Below the pieces are notes generated by a model, which was not told where the DNA came from, did no database searches, and worked only from the letters and a program-made list of their open reading frames with translations. From Closterium sp. NIES-65 (lineage: Eukaryota > Streptophyta > Zygnematophyceae > Desmidiales > Closteriaceae), in the NCBI GenBank assembly GCA_948144175.1, contig CANXME010002130.1, positions 310,001 through 374,000 of the forward strand: a stretch of DNA of 64,000 bases. Direction: 5' to 3'. Numbering within the stretch: position 1 is the stretch's first letter; every line of letters starts with the position of its first letter. Position numbers and translations under genes: made by a program. This document shows, in pieces, positions 47,300 to 59,098 of this stretch.

Positions 47300-50200
47300 A
47301 TGGAGAGCCTCTTCAACCAAATTACCGACCTCACCGAAGGGGAAAAAATCCAAGTGTATACCGAGGGGCTAAAGATGGAAGTCCGCCGACAGGTGATTGC
47401 CGCGAACTACAACAATTACTGCGTCTTGGTGTGTGCAGCAGAGAGATTCGATGCGTTGACTCAAGGTCAACCCGAAACACGACGACGCATGCCGAACAGA
47501 TCATTCGGCACGGAGCGATCGGCACCACCCACGACCGCCGAACCGATGGATATCGACAAGATCGACGCGAAGCAGCGGCCGACAAAATACGAGAAGTGCG
47601 AATTTTGCGGCGCAGCAGGACATCGACTCTTGGCGTGTTGGAAAATGAAGAAGGCACGAGCGGAGCTGCAGGGCAACAACCGTGCGACATCCACGATGGC
47701 GAAAAAAGGAGGACACAATGGCGCGAATTTAAAACGCCACGACCGGCCGGCAACAGGGGAAATCGCCGAGACAAATGGAGGCTCCGCGAAACAAGACTCT
47801 GCACCGATCGCGAAACTCCAGCCGAACACCCCCGAGAGTAAGAATATTCTCTCTCGAGGTTTTCAAGCCTTTAAAATATTCAGGGGAGATTTCAAGGCCA
47901 AGAAAAAGCCTTTAGCAATTATTAAGGTACCTGAGAAGTTGGGCAAACCACTCTGGAGCGTTGAAAAGGGAGGTGCGTTTCAAGGAGTTACTATTCTCTC
48001 CCCGCAGTACGGTATTAAGGCTCCCCATTGCCCACATATGAAGCCTACACAGCTGCAAAGGCTTAAGAGAAGGTTCCAGGCCAAGACGACGCTGAATCGG
48101 CCTCGGAAAAATCTTTCTAACCCTGATCAGTTGAAAACTGATATGTAGTCAGCAGCTTCGAGCGCAGGACCAAGGGATGATCTATTCGACGTACCCTACG
48201 ATCCTATAAGCGAGACCATCTACGGTCACTCGGAGCGGCAACAACCACTAGTTCTCGAGGTGATCTGCAACGGGCAACGCCTCCAGACACTGGTGCACAG
48301 CGGTGCGTCTCACTCGGTGTGCGACCACGGGACGTTGGAGAAAATTGGAGAATCTTTGGAGGAGACCAAGTTCTCGGCAACAATGGTGGACGGTACGAAA
48401 CTTCCCATCCACGGCGAAGCATCACTACAGCTGCACATAGGGGTGCTGAGGTGGAAGACGACGTTGCCGATCACGAACATCAAGGGTAAAGATTTCATCT
48501 TGGGGCGAGATTTCCTGAAGCGGTTCAACCCCGAGATCGACTGGATCAACAGGAAGGCGTGCATCTACAACAACGGGAAACGAGTGGAGCTGCGAAGCTG
48601 GACGGATACAGGAAGCGTTCCTGAAACGACACTGGCACGGTTCGAACGGACAGTGAACGAGAGTAACACGGGTTACTTAGCACTGGTTATGGCAGCACCA
48701 GAGGAGGAGAAGCTGAGTACAGAGGTACCTGCAGCAGTGAAGAAGGTCTTAGAGCAGTACAAGGATATAATGCTCGACGACCTACCCGCAGGCGTACCTC
48801 CAGCACGCACCCACGAGCACGAGATCGTGGAAGAACCAGGTGCGAAACCCGTCTCACGTGCACCATACCGACTAAGTCCGACTGAACTGACAGACATGAA
48901 GAAATAGATAGAGTATCTACTGGACAGACAACTGATCCGCCCATCCACCTCTCCCTACGGTGCACCACTCCTCTTCATTCCAAAACCAGACAGCAGTTTA
49001 CGGATGTGCATCGACTACCGCGCACTGAACAAACAGACATTCAAGAACAAATATCCCATACCACGCATCAACGACCTACCGGACCAACTCCGTGGTGCAA
49101 CAGTCTTTTCGAAGCTGGACCTACGGTCGGGTTACTGGCAGATCAAGATGGCAGACAACTCGGTCCACAAGACGGCGTTCCGTACCAGATACGGCTCCTA
49201 CGAATACTTGGTGATGCCGTTCGGACTCTGCAACGCACCAGCGACGTTCCAGGCGGAAATGAACCATATCTTGTGGCCCCTGCTGGACGAGTGTGTAGTA
49301 GTGTACCTAGACGAAATCCTCATCTACTCCAAGAACATGAAGGAGCACGTGGAGCATCTACGGAAGGTGTTCGAGATCGTGCGGAAAAACAAGTTCTACG
49401 TGAAGCTGTCGAAGAGCGACTTTGCACTGAAGAAGGTGCAGTTTCTCGGACACATGGTGAGTGCCGAGGGCGTACACGTGGACCCGCGGAAGATCGAAGC
49501 CGTTAAAAAGTGGAAAGTACCGGAGAACGTGAAGGAGTTGCAGCAGTTCCTAGGCTTCGCCAACTACTACAACAGGTTTGTGCCGCAGTACGCTAAGATA
49601 GCAGCGCCACTGACCGACCTACTGAAAAAGGATACGCCCTACAAATGGGATACTCCTCATCAGCAAGCCATGGAGCATCTACAGACAACACCGACTACAG
49701 CGCCACTACTCATCCTACCAGATCGAGACAAGGACTACGTAGTGGAAGCAGACGCTAGTGACCAAGCAGTCGGAGCAGTACTGATGCAGGATCACGGACG
49801 CGGTTTGCAGCCCATCGCCTACCTCAGTAAGAAGCTACACGGAGCAGAACTGAACTACCCCATCCATGACAAGGAAGCCTTAGCGATAGTCATAGCCTTC
49901 AAGGCGTGGAGGTGTTAAATAGAGGGAGCCAAGACTACAGTCTATACTGACCACTGCAGTCTCAAATACGTGAAGTCGCAGCCGACGCTCTCACGACGAC
50001 AGGTGCGGTGGGTGGACTTCTTGGAAACTCACTTCCACTACGACATCGTCTACAAGCCCGGGCTACACAACAAAGCAGACGCGTTGAGCCGCCCCGGTCA
50101 TGTAGCAGGCATCCAGCTCGACGGGATGAACCCTTTGCTCAAGGGTCTATTCCAACATGGGTACTCCGTGGACGCAGAGATCGCTACAGTACAGACCAAG

Positions 50201-51553
50201 AAGCTGTTACAGTGGGAGAAAGACTTAGCTGTAAGGAAGGGTTCAGGAAAGATTTGGGTACCGAATTACGCCCCGCTACGACAGATCGTATTGGAGGAGT
50301 TTCACGACGTACCTTACGCGTGACATTTCAGGAGCAACAAGACGTTAGCAGGGATAACAAAGTAATACTACTGGCCCGGGATGGCAGCAGACGTGCAACA
50401 GTTCGTCACCTCTTGCAACACGTGCCAGCGGATTAAGAGCAGCAAGCAGAAAAAAGCAGGGTTACTTCAGCCTCTACCCGTACCGGAGCAGCCATGGCAG
50501 GTCGTTAGCCTCGACTTCACTACGGGACTTCCTTCGACCTCACGAGGGCATGACGCTATACTCTTGGTGATTGACAAGTTCTCTAAAATGGGTCACTTCA
50601 TCCCCACAAACGCCAAGGCTACAGCTGAAGCAACTGCTCGCCTCTTCTTCGACCGTATCATCACCATCCACGGCATCCCCGCTACACTCATCTCAGACAG
50701 AGACCCCAAATTTACTAGTTAGTTTTGGAAGGAGCTAATGGGATTATTGGGGACCAAACTTGCGATGTCCTCAGCATACCACCCACAGACTGACGGACAG
50801 AGAGAGCGACTCAATCAAGTGGTTGAACAGTTATTGCGCACAGCTTGCAAGGACGACGTCAGCCACTGGGACACATAGTTACCGACCCTAGAGTTCGCTT
50901 ACAACAACGCATGACATGCGGCCATAGGGAAAACTCCTTTCTTCCTGTGTTACGGACGGGAACCACTCACACCATAGCAGCCAACCACACCGGCACACGT
51001 CCAAGCCGCACATGACTTCGTCACCACCATGCAGCAGCTATAGGAGAAGACTCAGCGACAACTCACCATGATGCAGACCTCCCAGAAGCAGTATGCCGAT
51101 CGTCAGCGACGTGATCACTCAGTAGCAGTCGGAGATTAGGTGCTTCTTGACACGCGCAACTTGAACCTGTCTCACCTCCCATCTAAACTCCGGCCTCGCT
51201 TCTGTGGTCCTTTTCTTGTTACATTTCACTTGCGCTTACCAGATACATGGAAGCTTTACAACGCTTTCCATGTTCAGCTACTGAAACCCTACAAGGACCC
51301 GAACCAACAGTTCCAGGGACGGCAGCTACCGCCACCACCACCTATTCTCATACAGGATGAACCCGAATACGAAGTGGAGCGCGTTCTAACTCACCGGCGC
51401 CGCGGTGGCAAGACCCTCAAGTTCCTGATACGCTGGAAGAGATACGACCGTACTGAGGACAGTTGGGTTGCAGAAGCTGATATGGGCAACGCACGCCGTG
51501 CTCTCAAGGACTATCTTGTCAAGCAGGGTGTTTCTCACTCCACCCAGCTTTGA
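47300..51553 (+). pseudogene. Gypsy gag-pol of H: one frame, 11 stops
   Basis: ATG 47300 (MESLFNQITDLTEGEKIQVY) starts mid-gag. A CCHC knuckle (CEFCGAAGHRLLAC, about 47600) is followed by protease LVHSGASHSV (the catalytic Asp of DSGA reads His), RT ([25 protein letters not shown] for YLDD), RNase H ([12 protein letters not shown]), integrase (SCNTCQR; SLDFTTG, SDRDPKF, QTDGQRERLN) and a C-terminal chromodomain (YEVERVL, LIRWKRYDRTEDSW). All 4,254 bp stay in one frame. Internal stops: TAG at 48146, 48905, 50720, 50876, 50975, 51041, 51137; TAA at 49916, 50363; TGA at 50321, 50912. Terminal TGA 51551-51553. Confidence 0.9.
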
Positions 51554-51563
51554 GGGGGGGATG

Positions 51564-51619
51564 TGTGAGAATACGACGGCTTATGCCAGCTATGCTTGCT
51601 TGCCTTTACTTTATTATGC
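51564..51619 (+). repeat. 3' LTR of H, first part
   Basis: TGTGAGAATACGACGGCTTA to TTTATTATGC, preceded by the polypurine tract GAGGGGGGGATG. Cut by element F; about 80-110 bp of LTR expected next are missing. Confidence 0.85.
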
Positions 51620-51628
51620 TATATAGTG

Positions 51629-54600
51629 AAGACGAACATGTAGAGCGCCACGAAACTGAACCAGAACCAAGGCTGAAGGTGTAACCCTGTGACGACCGCT
51701 GAGTAGCCTGATCGTCAACCCAAGAAGCGTCTGAGTGCCGAGTGAGAACAACTGAGCTCCCTCCTCCAAGCACGAGCCCCATGCCCGATGTACTGCACAA
51801 GTAGCGCAACACCCTCTTTGCAGCATCCCAGTGCACCTTTCGGTGCCTGCCAAGAGCTACGTAGCGGGTCAGAAGGCCAAGAGGGTATGCTAGGTCAGGA
51901 CGAGTGCAAGTCATCAGGTACATGAGGCAACCAACTAGCTCTGGGTAAGGACCACTCGACTCTACGAACTCATCCGAAGGCAGAGCTGAGAGCGAGTGAC
52001 CTACAGCTAGAGGAGTGGCCTGTGCTGAGGACCAGGTGAAGCCAAAGCGCTGAAGGACCTGCTGCACCATGTGTGACTGAGTCAGGGTAATGGTGCGGTG
52101 TGCTCTGTCCCGGGTGATCTGCAAGCCAAGGTATATGCGCAGTTCACCCAGGTCTGTGCACGTGTGTCTCTTCTGCAGCTCCAACTTCACGTGGGCGAGA
52201 GCCTCAGTGTCAGCAGTGGCAAAGACCAAGTCGTTGACGTACACAAGGATGTAGAACGGTGGCAGCGATGTGTCGGTGCGCAGAAACAGCGACGGGTCAG
52301 CAGTAGAAGGAGCGAACCCAAGTGCTGCAAGAGTAGTCCTCAGTGTGTCGTGCCACTCACGTGGTGCCTGGCGGAGACCGTAGACCGGCCGCCGGAGGCT
52401 CCACTTGGTACCAGGAGGAAACAACCTAGTGAAGCCAGGAGGGCGGCGCAGCCAGATCTCCTCGTGCAGACTGCCCTGCAAGAAAGCTGTGCTGAAGTCA
52501 AGAGAGTGAAGCTCGTAGTCACGCTGAGCAGCAACGTGCAGTAGTACCCGAAGAGTGGTCATCTTCGGGGTGGGGGAGAAGGTATGAAAGAAGTCTACTC
52601 CCTCTCGCTGACTGAAGCCTCGAGCAACGGAACGAGCCTTGAAGACAGGCGGAGAACCCGGCGGCCGCTTCACCCTGAAAATCCACATGCCACTGACGAT
52701 GTTTGCCCCAGGTGGGGGAACCTCATCGACGTAGGTGCCTGTGGACTTCCAGGAAGCCATCTCTGCGTCCATGGCTGACTGCCACTGTGAGGAGTAGGGA
52801 CCCTCGATCGCCTCAGCGTACGATCGAGGAGTCGGGATGTCTGGTGCATCTGGGTCTCCCTCAGGGGCAATCAGCATGGACACGAGATGGGGCGCAGCGG
52901 CTGCAAGACACTCAAGGTCCTCCTGTTTGTCCTCAAGGACGTCCGTGCCTAGAGCACACTCACCCCCGACGGATGGAGGACAAACAGCCTCAGACTCAGC
53001 AACAAGACTGGCAGCGTAGTCTAGACAACAGCGAGCAGCAAAGTAGACAAGCTCAGCAACTAGGGCAGACGCAGCAGCAGACTCAAAGGAAGGGTCAGTG
53101 ACAGCAGTGGCCAGGAGACGCGTGACAGTAGGACTGGCAGCACGAACGGAGTCAGACTCCGGGTCAGCAAGGGCAGGAAGAGAGGACGGGAGAGGAGACG
53201 GCAGAGGGGCACGCTGTGGAGCAGTGGAGGGACGCAGTGACATCCGGTGTGTGCCAGGGACAGGTGGCGGACGCTCACGTGGTACACGGCGGCTAACACA
53301 AGCAGTACGATCAGGTGACGCCGGACGGGACACAGGCGACACAGGACGAGACTCAGGCTCATGACGCTCTTTAAGACGGCCTATCGGACCAGTGTAGGGA
53401 GGAGGACCAGGAAGCAGCGAGGTAGGCGGTAGCTGTGACTGCGACTGGACAGGCGGAGGACACTCTACGGAGGGGGGAGGACTAGGAGGAGGCAGCTGAC
53501 CAAGAACCTGCTGAAGGAGTGGAACGAAGTACGGCCGCGGCCGTGAAGTGCCGCCAGCAGCAGCAGAGACAGCACCAGAACCTCCAGCAGCTCAAGCAGA
53601 CCCTCCTGCAGCTCCACCAGCACCTCTAGCACCTCTAGTGCTTCCAGCAGCTCCAGCAGAACCGTCAGCACCTCCAGCTTCACCAGCAGCACCGCTAGGA
53701 GCTCCACGACCTCCAACAGTGGTAGCGTCTCCAGCGGGCGGTACCTCAACACCAGGAGCTCCACTCCGGAGACTGCAGCGCCGAGCGTACCACTCACGTA
53801 GCCGCTGAGTGGAGGGAGGCTCCGACTGCGACACGGCACCCGCAGGACGACTAGCCCCAGCTCCAGCAGAACCCCCATTTTCAGGAGCCTCACGACGAAG
53901 GCTGCAACGCTGGGAGTACCACTCACGCAGCTGCTGTGAAGGAGCGCCAGCAGGCGCAGCACGGTCACTCTCAAAGCCCCCAGCCTCAGTCTCTCTAGGC
54001 AGGACACTCCCAGTCGCACCACCTCCAGGCTCAGCATCTACAGTCTCTGCACCTGCAATCTCAGCACCCCCAGTCTCCGCACCCCCAAACTCAGCACACC
54101 CAGACTCCGCACCCGCAGTCTCAGCATCCCCAGGCTCAGCACGCTCAGTACCTCGCACAGGACCAGGGTCAACAGCTACCTTGACAGGCTCGACCGGGTC
54201 TACCTGGGAAACACCTGAGGGAGCAGCACCCTGGGGAGGCAGGGGGTCTACCGAAGCAGCACCTGGCATGAGAAAGAGCGGCGGAGGGGGGAGCAGGGCA
54301 GTGCGGTAGGGAAAGAGACGGTAAAAGGGTACCGACTCGTCAAAGGTGACGTCCTGAGAGGCGAAGACCCGGCGCGAGGTGGGGTGGTAAAACTGCCAAC
54401 CAGGCGCGTCAGGGACAAAGCCAAGGAAGACACAGGGAACGGCACGGGAGGAGAGCTTGTCCGCGGACGTATCACGGACAAAGGCTCGACATCCCCAGAC
54501 TCGGAACACCGACGCATCGCCAACCTCCCCCATCCAATGCAGGGTAGGCGAGGTCTCCGAAACAGAGACACGGGGCCAGAGGTTGAGCTGATGCGCGGAG

Positions 54601-57159
54601 TACTGCACTGCAAACGGCCACAGGAAATGGGGGGCAGCTGCATGGATTATGGAGATAAGAGCGACCTCCATGACAAGACCAATGCGGCGCTCAGCAATCC
54701 CATTTTGCTGTGGAGAGGCCGGGAGCGTGAACGTCTGGCGGATGCCGTGCTCCGCACAGTAGGCTGCCAAGAGGTCGGAGGAAAACTCGCCACCTCTGTC
54801 AGAGTGCAGACGCAGGACTGGAAAGTCCGACTAGAACCTCTGGCGGAGCTGGAGACGAGCAGCGCGGATCCAGGGGATCAAGACATCAGGGACCTCACCC
54901 TTGGTACGCAAGGGGAAGACCGTGGTGTAGCGCGTGTAGTCGTCGACGACCAGTAGAAAGTACCGCTTGTGGCCATGTCCCCGGACGCGGGCGGGGCCCC
55001 ACACGTCCAGGTGGAGAGTCTGCAGGGGAGCCTCTATGGGAGGGAACGAGGAGGAGTGAGGAGCGGCGCACTGCCGCCCCTCGACACAGGGAAGACACGG
55101 AGGAGCAGGTGAGGGTGGGAGGGGAGGGAGAACCCTGGGAAGACCAGAGACAAGGTACCTGGAGTGCATGCCGCGAAGGCGCTGCACTAACGGGTGACCA
55201 AGGCAGTGGTGCCAGAGGACAGTCCTGTGGGACAGAGAGCGACACGAGCAGGGGGCAGGCAGCTAACCCGACGCAGACGCAGACGCAGCTACCTGAGGAG
55301 ACTCAGTGGTCAGTGTGTACAAGTCCGACCCCGGCTGCCGAGTGAGGGTAGCGAGGTGACGTCCCGTCCGAGCACACGTGCAGTGCGTCACACGCTCGTA
55401 GGCTGGGGTGAACTAGTGAACACTCGCGTCCTGGAGTGCGGAACCCGCCACGAAGTTCGTAGAGAACGAGTGGAGGTAGAGGCCCGACAGCGTGCCAGAC
55501 GGGACAGCAGGACAAGGGAGGGCAGTGGTGGAGGTCGCAAGGACCGGACCCCCTGAGGGGTCAGCCAGAGAGACAGCAACCGGCCGAGGAAGCTGCTCTA
55601 GGGCAGTGCGGTCGCGAAAGAAATAGCGGGAAGCACCTGAGTCCAGTGTGAAGGTGTGTATTTCCTCATTAGGTGCGGTGCAAGCAGACGCAGACGCACT
55701 AGCACTTAGGGCAGCAGCCTCACCAGGACCTAGAGCAGCAGACGCGCTAGCACCTAGAGCTGCAGCCTCACTGGTCCTAATGCCCGGGTCAGGCGGAACA
55801 CTCAGGTAACAGTCACCCTCAGCACTAATAGTCAATGCATACATAGCAGCAAGAATAGCATCATAATCAAGAGCAAAGATATCAATCCCCTTCTTAAGCA
55901 GATCAGTCCAGCGGGGCAGCTCAGAGGCGTCAGGAAACTGCTCGCGCCAGGCGTCGTCGAGGCGAAAGAAACAGCGCTGCGCAGTGTGAAACCTCCCACA
56001 AGTCTGGCCAGTGCGGTCACCTGTGGGGATGACATACGGGCAGGTACCTCTTCCCCAAGACCCCCCACGCTGAGAGTACCACTCACGGAGCTGCTGAGGC
56101 GAGGGAGCCTCGCCGGGGCGCTGCTGCTGCTGCCTCTGGCTACCGCCAAACCCCACACGCTGTACCGCTCCACCGCGCCCGCCACCCGCTCGACCGCCTC
56201 CACCACTGCCAGCACCACCGCCACCACCCCCACCACCGTCGCCGCCGCCACCACCCCCAGTGCTGCCACTGACCCCCCCACCACCCGCGCCACTCCCACT
56301 CCCGCCACCACCCCCGCCCCCCCCACCTCCTCCACCGTCGCCACCCCCGCCTCCACCTCCACCACCCCTGCCTCCCTTGCCCCTGCCGCCCTTGCGTCTC
56401 CCACTAGGAGCAGACGCGGCCCCAACTCTCTCAGCTCCGAGGAAGTCGACAGCAGCAGCAGATGCAATGGAGGGGAGGAGGGGGGAGGGGGAGCACCCCT
56501 CAAAGAAGGGGGTAAGGGGGTCACCACGAGAGGCACCCACAGCTACAATGCTCTTCTCAGCTGCTAGGAGCTCCTTCTCGAGGAGGTTGACAGTGAGGTC
56601 AGTGGGGGAGAGGGCGAGAAACTGGTCCCTGACAGTGCGAAGGGAGTCAGGGAGGCGGGTGACAAGGTGGTACAGTACGAGGTACATCGGGGGGGGGTTC
56701 TTGGCGAGGAAATTGGGGGGGGAGCGCTGCACGGTAGCGGAGGTCAGTGGTACGGAGGTGGGTGATGAGGTCAGCTACAGTGGCAAAGGCGAACTGGTCT
56801 GGGAAGAGATAGGGCAGTGAGAGACGGCCTATGGCAGCTGTGGGAGGTGAGGAGTAGCGCGCGACTACTGCGTCGTACAGCTCCTTGGCGGTCTTATGCT
56901 GTCCGAAGTGCTCGCGCTCATCTAACGGTAGGTGACTGCAAACGGCTCGGCGAGCGTGTGCATCACGGGTCTGCCACTGGGAGCGAGCAGTACTGTCAGC
57001 AGTAGCGGGAGGTGCGGGAGCAGCGCCTGACGTATGGTCATACAGTGAGACATCGTCTTTGGCAGTGATCTGAAGGAACAGGTGAAGATCATCTAGCCAC
57101 ACCTCAATCTTAATCGGGTGACCCTCAGCGTCAAAGGTGAGAATGGATGGGGTGGCCAT
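51629..57159 (-). pseudogene. Copia gag-pol polyprotein of element F, broken
   Basis: Gag ATG at 57159 (MATPSILTFDAEGHPIKIEV). Frame shifts at a C-run near 56720. From 56732 one frame runs to the truncation at 51629: basic box GRRKGGRGKGGRG, poly-Gly, finger CPYVIPTGDRTGQTC, LDSGASRYFF, LWHHCLGHP, integrase (VDVWGPARVRG, QQNGIAERRIG), linker, RT with YVNDLVFA (second Asp region reads VND instead of VDD) and the start of RNase H. Internal stops: TAG 55413-55415 (paralogues VHQFTPA, Gln) and 55263-55265 (paralogues SGQV, Gln), TAG 54831-54833 (a Gly position), TGA 53592-53594 (in the Gly/Ala linker). Confidence 0.88.
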
Positions 57160-57234
57160 TGTGGCAGTAGGAACAGTAGCAGTAGTAACAGTAGTACAGT
57201 AGGAACAGGAACAGGAGTTGCTGCAGGTGGGGCA

Positions 57235-57459
57235 CAGTAGGGCGGCGCGGCTCAGTTCAGGCGGCGCGGTTCGGTTCGGGCGGCGCGGCTCGGTTCGGGC
57301 GGCGCGGCTCGGTTCGAGCGGCGCGGCTCGGTTCGGGCAGCGCGGCTCGGTTCGGGCTGTGCGGCTGGGCTCGGTCTGGGCTACGCGGCGGCGCGCGCCT
57401 AGGGGACGTGCGCGTGGGCGGCTGTAGCGGGCAGGCCGGGGCCGCTCGTGGGCCTTACT
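57235..57459 (-). repeat. Leader minisatellite of F, part next to gag
   Basis: About seven copies of a 20-bp unit CGGCGCGGCTCGGTTCGGGC, then unordered GC-rich sequence up to the insertion point of K. Confidence 0.8.
57455..57459. repeat. Target site duplication of K, left copy
   Basis: TTACT, identical to 58989-58993. Confidence 0.92.
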
Positions 57460-57588
57460 TGTGAAAGTTTAGAAGAGAGAAGAGGGCTGCACTAGCAAGA
57501 ATGGGGATACAAATAGCAAACCCTACAAGGGTTGTACTCGCTATAGAGCACCCCACTACAGGCTAGAGCATAAGATAACATTCTGACA
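57460..57588 (-). repeat. 3' LTR of element K (129 bp)
   Basis: TGTGAAAGTTTAG to ATTCTGACA, followed by CACCCCCATAGCCAAAGTGG. Confidence 0.92.
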
Positions 57589-58620
57589 CACCCCCATAGC
57601 CAAAGTGGGGTGTAATCAGCAGAGCAAGCAAAGCAGTACAAGCTCAGGGTGGATCACAATGTCACCACACATTCTGAGCACAAGTTCAGAAGCAATAGTT
57701 TAAAGTTCACAATTATGAGCAAAGCTAGTGGTAGTCACAACGGGCAAGTGAGGAGGAGGAGAGAGAGTGAGAGGAGAGGAGATAAGAGGCGACGGATGAA
57801 GCTGCAGACACACGGGCAACAGGAGGCACACTGGCACAGCGGCTACCGGAACAACGCTCCGGAATACTGGAGTAACTGGCCCCGCGGCTAAAGTAGCGGC
57901 AGACGAGCAACGGACCCACGGGCGGCTGGCACAGCTGGCTACGACTGGGCTACCGGACGAAGTCCCCGGAATACAGGTGCTGCTGGCGACACGACGGCAA
58001 CCTCCATTCAGCTTCCCCAAACGATCCCACTCCCCTTGACACACACCCGCTGCTACACCCCTAGCTCCACTCTCACCCCACCCCCTAGCACCACTCCGTC
58101 GAATCCCACACACCCACCCCCCTCAGCGGTAGCTGCAGCAGTGGGAGACAGAGGAGGAGGAGGAGCAGGGGAGACTACACACCCGCCACCCCCCAGGTCG
58201 CCCCTCCCGCACGCGGCCCCCTCAGGTCGCCTCGACAGGCGACGGGAAAGGGGGGGGGGGGGGGGGGGGGGGGGCGGTGCCGTAGGTAGGGCGACGGAGC
58301 CGGGCCGTAGGTAGGGCGACGGGACGACGAGGCCGCAGGTAGGGCCGCGGGGCCGGGGCCAGGGCCGCAGGTAGGGTCGCCCGAGCCGCGCGCAGGCGGC
58401 CCGAGCCGCGCGCGGGCCTGGCGCCGCCCGTACGGGTCGCGCGTAGGCCTGGCGCGGCCTGTACGGGCCGCGGACGGGTCTGGCGCGGCCCGTACGTGCC
58501 GCGCGCAGGCTGTACGGGCCGCGCGCAGGCCACGACGGGCGACGGGGGGCGACGCGGAGGTCCCCGTCGCCCGTCGCAGCGCCTCCCGGGAGCGGCGCCC
58601 GGCGTGACGGGGCAGTAACC
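57589..58620 (-). other. Internal region of K
   Basis: 3' tail similar to C/E up to about 57690, then sequence without a recognisable protein, a run of 25 G at 58250-58274, and GC-rich leader repeats. Short Pro/Arg-rich frames look like chance products of GC content. Confidence 0.6.
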
Positions 58621-58754
58621 CGCCGCGCGCCTCGGGGCGCACGGCGGGAAGAGAACCGCCGCGCGCCTCGGGGCGCACGGCGGGCAGAAAACCGCCGCGC
58701 GCCTCGGGGCGCACGGCGGGATGAAAAAATGCCGCACGCCACGGGGCGTGCGGC
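58621..58754 (-). repeat. Leader repeats and hairpin 2 of K
   Basis: Three copies of a unit of about 37 bp containing GCCGCGCGCCTCGGGGCGCA, ending with a hairpin of 10-bp stem GCCGCACGCC, loop ACGG, GGCGTGCGGC (58731-58754). Confidence 0.75.
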
Positions 58755-58827
58755 ACAGAGAGTAGTGATAGTAGTAGCAGTAGGAGTTGCAGCGGAAGCA
58801 ACGAGGTGGTGAGCCCACCCACAGGAT

Positions 58828-58859
58828 CGATCCAAGGGGATCGACCTGCTCTGATAGCA
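58828..58859 (-). promoter_or_regulatory. Primer binding site and hairpin 1 of K
   Basis: Primer site TGCTATCAGAGC (58848-58859, minus strand), then hairpin CGATCC-CCTT-GGATCG (58828-58843). Same 6-bp stem and 4-nt loop as C and E but different sequence, so pairing is conserved by compensatory change. Confidence 0.75.
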
Positions 58860-58988
58860 TGTGAAAGTTTAGAAGAGAGAAGAGGGCTGCACTAGCAAGA
58901 ATGGGGATACAAATAGCAAACCCTAGAAGGGTTGTACTCGCTATAGAGCACCCCATTCCATGCTAGAGCATAAGATAACATTCTGACA
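58860..58988 (-). repeat. 5' LTR of element K (129 bp)
   Basis: 125 of 129 bases match the left LTR. Confidence 0.92.
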
Positions 58989-58993
58989 TTACT
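58989..58993. repeat. Target site duplication of K, right copy
   Basis: TTACT, partner of 57455-57459. Confidence 0.92.
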
Positions 58994-59060
58994 AGCTCGC
59001 GGGTGGCCTAGGGAGGGCGTCGCGGCGGCCTACGGGTGGCTCACAGGCGGCGCGCGGCTA

Positions 59061-59098
<38 letters not shown>

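Larger units (their letters stand above)
57460..58988 (-). mobile_element. Non-autonomous LTR element K (1,529 bp)
   Basis: 129-bp LTRs (four differences), target duplication TTACT, primer site and polypurine region, but no gag or pol. The side next to the 3' LTR (57589-57690) matches the 3' tail of C and E; the side next to the primer site is a GC-rich leader. It is thus an internally deleted relative of the short-LTR family that would need proteins from another copy. Confidence 0.9.

Noticed and set aside
58053-58956. Pro/Arg-rich minus-strand ORFs inside K
   Set aside because: They cover leader repeats, the G-run and the LTR; no similarity to gag or pol.
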